Under the pieces are notes generated by a model. It was not told the origin of the DNA. It searched no databases and was given only the letters and a program-made list of their open reading frames with translations. This document shows positions 1-11,286 of a stretch of 64,000 bases of DNA, piece after piece. Origin of the DNA: Favolaschia claudopus (lineage: Eukaryota; Basidiomycota; Agaricomycetes; Agaricales; Mycenaceae); NCBI GenBank assembly GCA_037176885.1, contig JAWWNJ010000130.1:372001-436000 (forward strand). The letters run 5' to 3'. Position numbers and translations under genes: made by a program. Each line of letters starts with the position of its first letter. The first letter of the stretch is position 1.

Positions 1-663
1 AAGTTGGACAACACCCACCTCGAAGACTGGTCTCCCTAGACGAAGCAGCTTGCAATCGACACACAACGCGGCGGCAGATGGCATGGGCCCCTATTGGAAT
101 GCGAGCGCGGCGGCATGATTTTTTTGTCCGAGGCATCCGGTATGTGTTTATGCTCTTGCCAGTACTTCGTACCTGCTGATATGTATAGTTATTCTGTGCT
201 TCCGGCAATTTGCCTCGATGGCATACTTCACTTTGATGTGTTGACTCGATCCTGGACCGCCGTAGAGTTCCGCAACTATCTCGATGTTCTCCTTGACCGC
301 ATGAATCCCTTTCCACAGGACAACTCTGTTCTCGTCATGGACAACGCAAGTGTTCATCATTTTGATGGGATTCGTGAGATGGTCGAGGGACGGTGCGTAG
401 GATATATCCTCTTGATTGCCAACCAACTGAATTTGATCTACAGCGGGCGTCGACTCATTTATTTGTCACCATACTCTCCCGACTTCAATCCATGCGAAGA
501 AGGGTTTTCATGCATGAAATATTGGATCCGCCGCAACCGGGACAATGTTCTCAGCTCAATGGAAGGGCGTGATGGTTGCGACCCCATCGCAACTCTGTGG
601 GAAGCTGCTCATGAGACGATGACCCCAGAGAACATCGAAGGGTGGTTCAGGGATGTTGTATAG
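1..663 (+). CDS. DDE transposase (IS630/Tc1-mariner type), 3' part, 5' end outside window
   Basis: Three exons (1-139, 189-392, 444-663) separated by 49-nt and 51-nt GT-AG introns. They join in frame, with codons starting at base 3, and encode the last 186 residues of a DDE_3-type transposase. Such enzymes cut and rejoin transposon ends in the nucleus. Visible catalytic blocks are SLDEAACNRHTT (first acidic residue), VLVMDNASVHH (second Asp) and YLSPYSPDFNPCEE (third acid, in the usual PYSPDFNP-E context). The second intron is a multiple of three and has no stop, so an unspliced reading hides it. The frame is open at the left edge, so the start lies outside the window. No terminal inverted repeat or target duplication is visible downstream. 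I cannot say whether the element is complete; family assignment is firm, activity unknown. Confidence 0.85.
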
Positions 664-815
664 GTTGTTGTACCGGTAGTTGTGTCAATACACGAGTAGG
701 ACGGCAAGAAATTATATGAACAAGTAGTACGACTATACAAATATACAGAAAACTAGTAGAGATACAGTATCTACAGGTTATAGAGGCGGCGATAACATAC
801 ACAGCGTGAAATAAA

Positions 816-2190
816 TTAGTTCTCCTTGTCGCTTTCGTTCTCCACAACCCTAGCCCGCTTCTTCCCCTTGCGTTTCTTCGCGGCGGCGACCATCTTACTT
901 GCCTTGCGCACGAAGTTACCCACGGCACCGGCTGCCATCCCAACGTCGGTTTTGTAGAACTTGGTATTGAAGTCGGCAATGCTGTTGGCATAGACAATGC
1001 CTTGTTCCCCCAGGCTCTCAGCATATTGGAAGTATTTGAGAGCGGGGTACTTTTCATCGAGAGCGCGCAGCACGTCGGAGACAAGGAGGACGTCCTCGTC
1101 TTCATCAGATTCATCTGATGACTCGTCCTCACGTCGACGTTTGACGCTATTGGCATCGCGAAGGACAGTATCGGCGGACTCGGAGTTGCCAAGATGGACG
1201 TGGATGGGGGGCATGGTAGTTTGTCCGCGGTTACGACTACGCTCCTCGCGAGCACGGCCACGCTCTGCAAGCTCGTCAAGCTTGAGGATTTTGGGAGGAT
1301 GTTCTAGATCCGCGGTGCCATCATGCTGAAGACGAAAGTCAGCAATGCAAAAGAGAAGCAGAAATTGCATGTCACGCACCATGTAGCGAGCCCACAGATT
1401 AATAACATCTATTCCAATCTCGACGTGCTTGCCTGGGTACTTAGATTTCGGGCCCATCACGTAGCACCACCGATTTTTGCCAGGATGTTCCGCGCACTTG
1501 AGATGGTTTTGAATCTGCTGTAGCTCGGTGGCGGTAACAGCGGTCTCGGGGGGTTTTTCGGCCTGTTTTGTCGTCTTTCCATCAGGCTGCACCTCCTGAA
1601 AAGAGTCAAAAGACAGTGTGCTCAACACCGAAGAACCCATAGATAACGGATGACTTACCAGGTTAACCACTTCCATTATCACCTCTTTCTGACGACGTGT
1701 GCTCCTCTGGAGCTTGAGAAGCTGCTGGAAGGCGTCGCGAACATCGTCCTCGGATGACAGACGGTGATATGGATCCTTGCGACGCTCCTGAGACTCTTTC
1801 CATCCCAACGTCGCAGATGTGGGGTCGACATTCATCTGAGCTGTGATGCGGGATAGAAAGTCGCCGGCAGGAATGTCAGAGGGGAGGACGAGGGTTGTGG
1901 TAACCGTGGCGCGCTTCTTTCCGTTTCCTGGCTCGCCATAGATAGGGACTTTGACTGTGATGAAGGTACCGCGGTCTGGAAGTTTATTAGTAGCCTGCAG
2001 AATGCGCAAATGGCTGTAACACACTTGCAGTTTGACTGGGAGCTGTAGTGGATGGCAACTGAGATTGGCGAGCTTCGACAATGTGAGGAGGGAACGGAGG
2101 AAGCTGGTATTGATGATAAGACGGATCTTCATCGCTAGGATCATCGTCGTCGCCCCCAGGCTGCTCGTAGTCGCGGGTGTGGTCAAACAT
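816..2190 (-). CDS. Agaricomycete-restricted protein of unknown function, nuclear-type basic tail
   Basis: Four exons on the minus strand: 2025-2190, 1659-1975, 1380-1595 and 816-1325. The introns are 49, 63 and 54 nt, all phases agree, and the product is 402 aa. The start is the Met of MFDHTRDYEQ; an upstream in-frame Met (base 2283) is possible but its sequence does not look coding. The N-terminus is acidic and proline-rich. The middle holds a Cys/His-containing block (HLKCAEHPGKNRWCYV, then KYPGKHVEIG). An acidic Ser/Asp/Glu stretch (DESSDESDEDED) follows, and the tail KKRKGKKRARV looks like a nuclear localisation signal. I recall this layout from multicopy agaricomycete proteins without assigned function; a DNA-associated or transposon-derived role is inference. 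Intron 1 contains a good CTAATAA branch site. It is transcribed toward the transposase end at 663, in convergent orientation. Confidence 0.7.
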
Positions 2191-3366
2191 GCCATAAAGT
2201 AGAATAGTTGGGCGCCTTGGACTCGTTGAGCGAGGATATATAGCGCAGCATATGCTCCACACGATCGTCAGCCTGCTCGTCATGACTGTAAGTCTCCAGT
2301 GACGGTGTAACTGTACTAGGTGGTCGTTGTTGAGGAGGTATTAGCAGAAAAGGTTATTCTAAATTTGGCACGACATAGTTACGACCTCTCGGCCCGAACT
2401 CAGCTAAAAAATCGAGACTGTCTATCGTTTCCAAAATAGCTGGAATACTCCGAAGTAACGTTTAAACCAGGCGTTAGGTTACGAAACTCGGGTGAGTGGG
2501 TTTGAAGCGCGTTCAGTCCGAATCCAGCCCGAATAGGAAATGTTGTCGAGATAGATGAGGGGTCGACCCAGTGCGAAGACCTCGATGTATTTCGATGAGA
2601 CGTGGAGGGTTTTGAGAGAAGACAGTGATCTGTAGGCTGGAAGGTTAAAATAAAGTAAGGATCGATTTTACCGTTGGTTATTTAATTCCAGAGTATTTAG
2701 ACGGGAGGGCGAGTGTGGCAGAAGATATGGGTTCCAAGATGTTATTCTTGCAAACCTCAAGCGAAGGAGACGGTCGGTTGGCACCAGAGGTTATGTAGAA
2801 ACGGGTAGTAATTGGTACGATGCTCTCGAGCAGCTACTACGAATAAACACAAAGAGGAGTACCGGTATTCTTATTACATGTGGTACAGAATAAATTGAGA
2901 AGAGGGCTTGCACAGCCAAATATCAAGGAACAAGGGATCGTTTCCATGATCTGTGGATCGCACGCATGGCCGTAGTAAGGTACAGAGTATCAGTTTTCAC
3001 CTTGGAATGGAGTTCAACCAATACAATTGTGTCGGAGTGAAATGTGGATAATTTCTCCACATGAAGCTCTTGGGAATGGCTGGGACTTTATGATGGAAGC
3101 AGTTGCGACAATATGGGAAGAGTAGGGGCCGTATTTTGGATATCCGGCTTGCGAGAGAACCCGGGATGAATATTTGAAAGTTGATGTTGCGCCAAATGAT
3201 GCGATCAGCGAACTTTTCCACGGTTCAACTTGTCCGTCCCAGTTCCTCCGTGGCAGGTAAAGACATGAAATTCGGGCGCAGGGTACGGAGAGCAATAGGG
3301 ATGAGAATGCGACAATGAAATTGATAGGTTGGTATATGAAATTCCGTGATTTATGTGTACACAGCG
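2191..3366. other. No gene seen
   Basis: About 1.2 kb upstream of the preceding minus-strand gene. Reading frames are short and without recognisable motifs. The first few hundred bases would hold the promoter of that gene, but I see no defined regulatory site. Confidence 0.5.
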
Positions 3367-3717
3367 TACAGTTGCGGCGAAATTAAATGCATTACCATAA
3401 AAGGAAATTCTCACTATTTTCATCCCTTCTGACGGGAGAAAGCTTGATGATACGATGGGAGGTCTCTAAGTGCAGTATGTAAGTATGAGGTAGGTCGTTT
3501 GCATCACGATTGAGCAAGAATGGTGCAATAAACTGTAATCTAAATCGGTCAATCGGAGCCCAAGTTAACTTTCCCATGGATCATTTTGACCGCCAAAACA
3601 TCTGAATTGGCGACACCAATGTTGAGCTTGCGATGACTCGGCCGCCTTGCCCTGTCCAGAGCTGATTTAACAGAAATTTCCTTTTATGGTAATGCATTTA
3701 ATTTCGCCGCAACTGTA
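3367..3717. repeat. 351-bp fold-back element with 43-bp perfect inverted arms
   Basis: Bases 3367-3409 are the exact reverse complement of 3675-3717 (43 of 43), separated by 265 bp. The interior has no reading frame of note. No clean target-site duplication flanks the arms. It is best read as a non-autonomous fold-back or MITE-like element, or the remains of an inverted duplication. Confidence 0.75.
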
Positions 3718-4896
3718 GCTGCGTCACAACTGAACAACGGCGCTGAACAGCGGGCAGAATAATTGCAGGGCCTTGTAGACCACACCACACACTGTATCAG
3801 CCCATGTTAAAGAGGTATACTCCACTTGTTACAGTCTCAGTCGATGTTTTCATCCGGAGCGTTTCAACCAATGCAAAACGCTAGCACCACTATGGAGCCG
3901 TGTTTGCGCGAGCCAGCATTTGTTGAGGCCGCCAAAGTTGCTCAAATGGCTCCAAAACAGGGAATACGTATATTTGCTCGGGAAATCATGCCAAACACTC
4001 ATCGCAGTTCAAATCAAGCGGAACTAGGGGCCTCCTCAAATTATTTTCGGACTCTAGTACAACAACCATGAGCTCCCAAGTGATTAAATCAACCATCCAC
4101 GGAGACTGAGAATGGAAACCCCGCACCTACTATAATATTGTGACGCAGATTGACTCGGAAGCAGCTTCGAAACAATACTAAGTTGAAGTTGAGAAGAGTG
4201 GAGATATTGACATAGCCAGAACATACACCACAGCATTCACTGATTATGGCTTGCATAAATTGTAGGTCTGGACAAAGCAAAATGAGTTGATCATTGGGAG
4301 TTTGAAGATTTGAAGCAAACATGTTGGGTACACTGCGTTCCGACCCTTGCTAAACTGAGGGTGAGGCTAGGGGACCTACACTGAGCTCAACGGAGATCTG
4401 TGTTTATCCAACTAGACCGACTCTGTGCAGCTCAGTCTAGCTCAGTTGATCTCAGTTTAGACGATTGTGGGTCTGCGCAGCTCAGCGTACTGGCCTTAGA
4501 TAGAGCTACACTGACTTTGTTTACCTATCCTATGCCTCTTAGACAGAGTTCCGATAACTTTTTATGGTTGGCCATTCACCCGATACCACGATTTGACCAT
4601 AACATAAATATCTTATATTTATGTGCAATCATCACAATTGACACGGATGAACAGCTCTTGTGAGGAATGAAGATAAGTTTAGATGTGCAGAGTCATGCTG
4701 AGATGTACACATACCTCTACCGAGCTGCTCTGAGCTAAACCCGCGTCCGTTCAGACGTCTCACAGAGACATGTTTCCAGCTAAAAATATCCTGCGTGTAG
4801 ACGGCTAAACGGAGACTGTGTAGTGACGTACGCTCACCTCACGCTGACATGTCATCAGCTCGGCTGACTCTGTTTAGGCGACCCCGGAACGCAGTG
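3718..4896. other. No gene seen; short AGCTCA-type repeats
   Basis: No convincing coding frame. Between about 4375 and 4880 the words AGCTCAG/CTGAGCT and GCTMAACGGAGA recur on both strands, suggesting a worn repeat, but I could not define ends. Confidence 0.4.
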
Positions 4897-5679
4897 GTAT
4901 GTGGACAATGGTCCACATAGGAGGGTAAGCTTGCTTCAGTGCGAATGGGAATTCAATATCGTAGTCGAATACGTCCAATTCATTCATGTACAGTAGCTAA
5001 TCTTGCTAAATTCGGGCAACATCATTGGCTCAAGCAGTGTTTCGCCCGATTTGGGTAACCAACTTATTTCAGTTGACGAACCTCAGAACCGCCTCAGTAA
5101 CCGCCCTCATATTCACCTTCAAAACCTTTCTACTCCTTATGAATCTGGTTGCACACTCAGTGGCCCTGGTTTTTTTGGGTTATTAATTAAAGCTTATACT
5201 CACTGGTACTGGATAGTAGTTAGTATATTCAAGACACTGGTAGTAGCACAAAGTCTGGTAATTCTTTTGAAGTTGCTCAAAGCATTCCCGAGCCCCGGCA
5301 CTGGTGGCGATTTTAAAAGTGCTTGTAACTTGAGGAGGCTTTTGAGAGGCTTGTAACTTACAAAACTTGATGCTTACTGAATTCTTTCTTAAGGAGCAGG
5401 CAACCATTGAGTATATAGGTGCTGGTAGGGTATATATATTTATTTACAGCACATGAGGTTCAAACAGGCCGATTGAACTTGGGTTGAACCAAAGTTGAAG
5501 ACTCGGAAAAGTTGATTCGGCGCACAGTCCGAAAGTCACATGGCAATGACAGTGCCGTTCCCGAAGTCCGAGGCCACGGACGACTCCAGGACAGTGCTTA
5601 CAAAGCACCTGGACGGACATTTGTCAGCATCTGCATTCCGGAGCCCTATACCGATGAATGGGGAAGCAAGCTTCCCCAT
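4897..5679. mobile_element. Non-autonomous element with asymmetric inverted repeats, copy 1 (783 bp)
   Basis: The left end begins GTATGTGG, forms a 9-bp-arm stem-loop (4898-4919) and then reads GGGTAAGCTTGCTTC. The right end (about 5660-5679) reads GAAGCAAGCTTCCCC, the reverse complement of the left motif, inside a second 9-bp-arm stem-loop. Both ends recur in the copy at 19951-21175, and the right end recurs a third time near 21895, so the boundaries come from comparing copies. The inverted motif lies about 30 bp inside the left end but at the very end on the right. No protein is encoded. No target duplication is evident. Confidence 0.65.
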
Positions 5680-6328
5680 GATTGAGGTCTTGAATCTAGT
5701 CGACTGGAAGCAAACTGCAAGGACAGGAAGCCGAGACGCCGAGAATCATAGTGGAGAATATATTTGAGTGAGTGCGGTGATACGAGTTCAAGTTAATAAA
5801 TTTGAGTTCTCAGTTTAGACAGGTATGCTGCTCCTGCCCAGTCTTCTGGCTGAGGGATAAGAAAATCAGTCCGAGGAAAGCAATCTCGAAAGAGGTAACC
5901 AACAAGAGGCAAAACAGAATCAGAGGCTTGAAATTGAAGTCGATTCGGGTTGTTCGGACAGGGCCAAACTCGGAGCAAAGATCCGTGATTGTGCCCTGCC
6001 GCGTCGGATCGTGCATTTCAAACTCCGTCAGTATATTGCCGGGAAGGAAGAAAAGCTGAAAAGAAACTCACCACTGGCTAGATAGCGGTTTAAAAAAAAT
6101 TAGTGCCTTCAAGGCTAGTAGACACTGCCCAATTATTTGCGGGAATTAAGCACACCCTTGGAAGATCCAAGAAAACCTTTCCGCTATCTGGCTCGGAGAT
6201 GTGACAAAAAAGGGAACGAGTTGACAGCAGTCAAAAGTTCCCGGCAATCTCCTTGAAATTCCCCCCCTTTTTTCGTTTCTTTATTTCTTTATTTTTTTAT
6301 TTTCGCCCACCGACACCAGTATCGAGCC
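5680..6328. other. No gene seen
   Basis: Short frames only on both strands; nothing recognisable. Confidence 0.4.
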
Positions 6329-6801
6329 TCTTTTGGTTTTCTATGGTGCGCATCGATTAAACACCACCAAACAAGAACGAAAAGTATTGCACATGATCAG
6401 AGCCTCCAGGTTTCTGATCCTCTGGCCAAAACACTCCGATTAGATGGTACTTCAATCCCTCAAGAGGGTTTCTCGATTGGATAAAAACTCACAATAAATA
6501 GTTTTTTTCTTGGGTCAATTTGAGACATCACTGATGCAATCAATCAATCAAGCACGTGCACTTACGCAATTTCCTAATGCAGACAACCTAACATGAGTTA
6601 AACCCTATTCAAATAGCATATAGGTGGAAGGAGATGCAGTAAAGAACTGCTAACACCTCACTTAACCACCTCTGACCCTTTTCCGCTGCAATATAAAATA
6701 TGAAAATTTTTGTTTCGTCGATTTGAGACATCACTGATCCCATCAATGATGGGACCTATTTGGTGGTGTTTAATCGATGCGCACCATAGAAAACCAAAAG
6801 A
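6329..6801. repeat. 473-bp fold-back element with 43-bp inverted arms
   Basis: The arm at 6329-6371 is the reverse complement of 6759-6801. Inside, the phrase TTTGAGACATCACTGAT occurs twice in the same orientation (about 6518 and 6724). No open frame or target duplication is seen. The layout resembles the element at 3367-3717, but the arm sequence is unrelated. Confidence 0.75.
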
Positions 6802-7854
6802 AAACAAGGCTGTACGATAAGTATCAGATATCTATCAAGGGCCGGAGCGGCGGGGCGGCTACCCGGAATAATTCATATTCTGACACCCCCACTCGACCCA
6901 GGCCGTAGTCCCATGGATAGACAGAATTTGGAGTGCTTGTCATGAGATAAAAGTTTTGTGAAAATATCTGCCGCCGCGGGCACGGAATCCAAGCTGTGCA
7001 CCAGCCGTAGGGAGGGACGCGAGCGCAGGCGGGGTGCTTAAGCTTGTCAGCCGTGTAAGTAAATAGTATATACCCGTCACAGACCCTGGACGGCGAGGGG
7101 CTCAGGTCCTTTGTGGGGCCGCTGTTGATGACCCAACCTGCCTCCTTGCCAGGCTCAGAGCGTACCGTGAGTGTCGTCCAGCTGTTTCCCCATATGCTCT
7201 GCTGTTCGTCACCTCCACGGGTGCACCCCTCTCGCGCTTCTTTGCTCTCTCCGCACTTGACAACTGCTTCCGGAGGGCTGGTATAGCTAGGGTGAGTTCA
7301 CCGGCCACAGTTTCCGCCGTGGAGCTGTCTTCGCTGCTGCAGAGGCAGGGTACACTCAGGAGCAGATCAAGCTCCTGGGCCGCTGGAAGTCGAACGCGTG
7401 GAAGCTCTATGTTGACTGCCCACTCTCCATGCTACGTAAGTTGTCCACTCCACCTCTGCCGTCTATCGCTCACTTCCATCCTTCGCGGCCCCCCATTGCC
7501 CCTGCTACCCCTCCCCGTCTCTTCATCCGGATTCCAGCCCGTCCCACGCCTCTCCCCGGTACAACAAGCATGGATGTATTCTCTGGGACAAAAATCCTGA
7601 GACATATATCTGGGAGAATGTCTCCGGTCCAAGTCTCAGTCAGATCTGAGTCTGAGCTCTGAAACACACAAGTTGGGATATCAACTTGAGACAAAGTGGC
7701 AGGCACATCTCAAGCTTGAGACAAGTCTCAGGCACAATCTGAGACACCCAAGCCTCAGACATGATGCGAGCACCTTTCTACTGTATTCCCCGTCTAACTC
7801 CTCATCAGTGTTATCATGATGTATGCCAGTCCCGCCGTCCGCTAAAGACGACCA
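6802..7854. other. No gene seen; GAGAC/GTCTC-rich stretch near 7.6-7.8 kb
   Basis: Short frames in all phases, none recognisable. Bases 7590-7765, just past the stop of the next minus-strand gene, contain GAGAC or GTCTC about every 15-25 bases, including a compact inverted cluster near 7710. Function unknown. Confidence 0.4.
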
Positions 7855-8912
7855 CTAGCTGAACTTTATAATGGGCCCGTTCCCTGTGCCGCCCATGCCA
7901 CCAACCATACCCGATCCCCCTGATCCTCCATGCCCACCTAGTCTGCGTGTGAGATGATTGAAGCTTTGAGCTACAATATACGTCCGCACCCGAAATGTTG
8001 CCCAAGTGAGCCGGAATCCCGTGGCGAAAACTGAGACGAGGACCTCCACCAACTCCACCCTTGCCCCCGACTTCATGGCCTGCACCTCCTGAGCCTCCAT
8101 GCCCACCAGTTATCTGGGCCCCTAACCAGATCAGCAGTGCATGGTGAGTCGAATGCTGCATCCTCACCGAAGGTTGACAGTTTAGATTGCTTTTCAACAA
8201 TGAGAATCCAATGGCAAGAGTGAGACCGAAAATACGCTCACTTCAATGTCCTTTAGCTTTTTCATAATCTGGTCGACCCCCATAAGCTATCATGTTCGTT
8301 AGTAGCGAGAACTTGAAGGCGCAACCAAGACTTGATCTTCCTCTTACAGTGTTTTCCGTAATCATAGCCAAAAGATTGTTGTTATGCTTTTTGATCATGG
8401 CAGCGTTGTCCCTGCTATTGAAAAATTGTCCCAACCACTGTTCTTTGTGAGCTCCTCCTAGATCCCCCTGCATTCCGAGTAACTCTCTGCTTGTTTAAGT
8501 AACGTCCCATACAAAATAGCTATTGACATACCCTCTCAGTCGTTCACCAATAATTTCCTGGTTATCTGACTTCTGAATCACCTCTGTGAGATATTCGACG
8601 CGCGATGATAATTGGACAAGATTTTCCATGTTATCAGCAGTTTGCTGGCAGATAAGTAAGATCAGAACTGTAGCCAATCGTTAGCTACATGCACACCTGG
8701 ACTTGCTCAGTAAGGGCTAGAACAGGCTCGATGACGCTATTCAACATCCCCAATACCGGGATGTGACTAGACACGGTTCCCAGAGCGCGTAGAGCCGCGG
8801 TTAGGACATTTGTTTCGGTTTGCGCTTTTTTCTTTTGCCCTTGATCCGGTGTTGAGTCTCGGGGCTTGCTGCGAGTAAGTTTTTTCAGGCCAAAGCAGGA
8901 GAGAAAGACCAT
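7855..8912 (-). CDS. Helical protein with C-terminal GGxGG repeats, NLR-N-terminus-like
   Basis: Six exons on the minus strand: 8697-8912, 8532-8644, 8348-8486, 8242-8286, 7990-8113 and 7855-7937. Phases agree throughout, giving 239 aa. The start MVFLSCFG matches the beginning I recall for agaricomycete proteins of this type. Residues about 20-170 are mainly helical (for example ALTEQVQQTADNMENLVQL and LMGVDQIMKKLKDIE). They resemble the helical N-terminal part of agaricomycete NACHT/NLR-like proteins. Residues about 172-239 are two glycine-rich blocks of GGxGG repeats, each closing with a GxGP motif. There is no NACHT, kinase or repeat domain after them, so the protein is either a free-standing sensor or adaptor module or a truncated NLR. 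The acceptor before the first glycine block is the least certain splice site (8113, or about 8155). Relation to immunity-type signalling is inference. Confidence 0.7.
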
Positions 8913-9467
8913 AGAGCTGAGGCAAGACGAGGACCTGAAGCCAACCTGAAGCAGTGGGGCACGAGAATGCCAACACGATGCCAACACGAGACCAACACGA
9001 GACTGTGTTGTCGGCCGAACGCTTGCCGAAAGCCAGATCGTGGTGAGCAATTGCTAAGCAACACCCCAAACCTTTCTAAGGTAGGGGTCCGGGAAAAATC
9101 GGTTCGAGGGCTTTAATTCGCCGGAAATAGCCTCAGATTGCCGAGGGTTTTACTGGGGGGGGCCATGGCTTTAATCGGTCTGGCGACCGATTTGCCATCA
9201 CCGGTCCCTTGGAATGGATCGTGGACATCGATCAGGTCATGTGAACTGTCATGTACGGCACCTGATGGACAGCGGCAGACGGCGGCACTCACCGCGGCTT
9301 TTGAGGCGATCACTAAGGTAGATCTCATTCATCAGCAACCTCTTAAATGCCGCAATCTCCGGTGTTTTGATCGGACACTTTCGCGCTCTTTCTCTCTTTC
9401 AATTCTCGTTTTCCTTCGATACATAGCGTCTATAATACAACGATATTTAAGAAATGAATACTCAATG
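8913..9467. other. No gene seen; shared 5'/3' flanks
   Basis: Lies upstream of the gene ending at 7855 and downstream of the gene ending at 9468, both on the minus strand. Low-complexity phrases such as a repeated CAACACGA occur near 8975-9000. No reading frame is recognisable. Confidence 0.4.
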
Positions 9468-11286
9468 TCAACCTTCAATGTCTGAGCCAGCTTCCGAGTC
9501 GCTGACAGTGTCCAAGTCACACTCTTCGGTCTGCCCCACTCTGGCCTGGGATGTGCGTCGTACTCGACGTCGGCGCGGGGTGCCTGCGGGAGACTCTGTA
9601 GCAGGCCACTTATTTCCAGAGCATATCTCGGCATTCTCTGGGAGTGGCTGCGCAGTTGGAGGCATGTCGGGCACCCCAAGCGCTCGTTCTTCACTGCGGG
9701 TTATTGTTATCTTGGGTTCAAACACGGCGCGAACCTGATCAGAAACAGTGAGTTTCCAATTGGGATGTGCATCGCAAAGGTGCGTCTGCATGTTGTACTT
9801 CCAGTGAGTGTCCGAGCATAGAGAACACCCCACGGGCACATTTGTGCATGGCTTGGATAGGCTACTCTTCGATGCGGCCGCCATTTGGAAATCATAACCC
9901 TCGGAACAGGTGGAGATGGCCTTCCCACTGCGAATGGAAATCACGCAGCGGCCACCCATTGTACTTGACATTCCGCAAAACCCGCAGGGGTAGTCAGTAG
10001 AAACCTGTCAACATGAATTTAATTTACGACCACTCGAAGTGAACTATTGGTGTACCGGTGAGATCAGATTATCTTCAGCTACCCCACGGAGTGCAAGGAG
10101 GATGTGCTGGCCCATGTGATTTTGCCGATCCGGTCCTGCTACCTCTTTCCCGCATGGAAGACACTTTCGGCGGCCATCTTTAGCACCGGGGGCTTGCACG
10201 GATGGCAGTAAATGTGATGTCTGCATGAAAACCCCGTCTACCAAGTGTTAAGTTCATGAAATTGTCAACAGCCGTACCCTCAAGGTGGGCTTCATATGGG
10301 AAGCGCCCATCTTTTATCGGACCGTAAACAGGAATTCTTGATCGCATTTCGGGATCTTGCACACGAGCAAGCAATTCTGCTTTGATCTGTTGAAGTTGAG
10401 ACTCGGAAAATACCCAAGTTGTTTCTACGGCCTCGGCTACATCGGGCAAAATATCACCTCCAATATCTTCCAGAACCACTCGAGCAGGCATGAATTCGGG
10501 CGAGGAGAGGGGAACAACCAACCCGCCATCGACACAAATATTAAGATGGCGGCGTCGAGCCGGCAAATTAGAGTTTGTCTGTTTTGTTTTTGAAGACTCG
10601 AAAGCAACATAATTTGTGTCCCAAGCCCAGGAAATAGAATCGGCAGAGGTTATGAAAGGGATCATGGAGTAGATCTGGCCGGTTACGGTGTACTGAGCAC
10701 TGGGGATACCAATTTCGGCTATTGGCACGGCATCGTGATAGGTCGGGGGATTTGTTTTATTTGATTTGAGAATTGTACACTGGAGGACAGCGAGTGATAC
10801 TTGTTTTTGGTTGACAGCGAGGAGCGTAGCAAAGACCCCCTCCAGCTTCAATAAATGTTCGTCGGCAGTCTTGTCATGTGGCTTGGGAGCCGAACGGTCC
10901 CAGTGGTCACCGCCGATTGAGAAGCATCGAATGCGCAGCAGGCGGTCGTGGCTTTTTGCTGAGTCGACGTCCAAGGTGCGATCGGAGAGGGTGCGTAAAA
11001 TACTCTTCTTATGAACTTGTTTTCTGTTATCCCCCTCGTCGAGGTTGATCCAAATGGAGTGGGGTTCTGTAATTGTAGGCTCTGCGGCTTTCTCTGTGCG
11101 CAAGGCAGCTTCTCCATCAAAGTTCAAAATTTCGTTTGCCGCCAAAGGGTTTGAGTCCGAGGTATCGGTAGGATTTGCCGCCGGCACATCGGTTGAAATG
11201 TCAGGGTCCGCCAACGACCGATCCACCTCGGTGGATACTCCGGGATATTTCCCTCCATTCGGACGCATCAAGTCAACGTCGGGCAA
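9468..11286 (-). CDS. Agaricomycete expanded-family protein with Cys/His motifs
   Basis: Three exons on the minus strand: 10278-11286, 10056-10237 and 9468-10004. The introns are 40 and 51 nt, phases agree, and the product is 575 aa. Residues 1-90 are polar and low in complexity. The middle has a conserved-looking globular part (LEGVFATLLAVNQKQVSLAV, then IPVYGPIKDGRFPYEA). Next come two metal-site-like blocks: KCLPCGKEVAGPDRQNHMGQH (C2H2 spacing, near 395) and, in exon 3, YPCGFCG followed by CSLCSDTHWKYNMQTHL. The tail is basic (TPRRRRVRRTSQ) and then acidic. I recall many agaricomycete copies with this order and no assigned function. Zinc and DNA binding are inferred from the Cys/His spacing and basic tail. 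The start codon sits only a few bases from the CGCGTCA array at 11.29 kb, which may therefore overlap its promoter. Confidence 0.75.
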
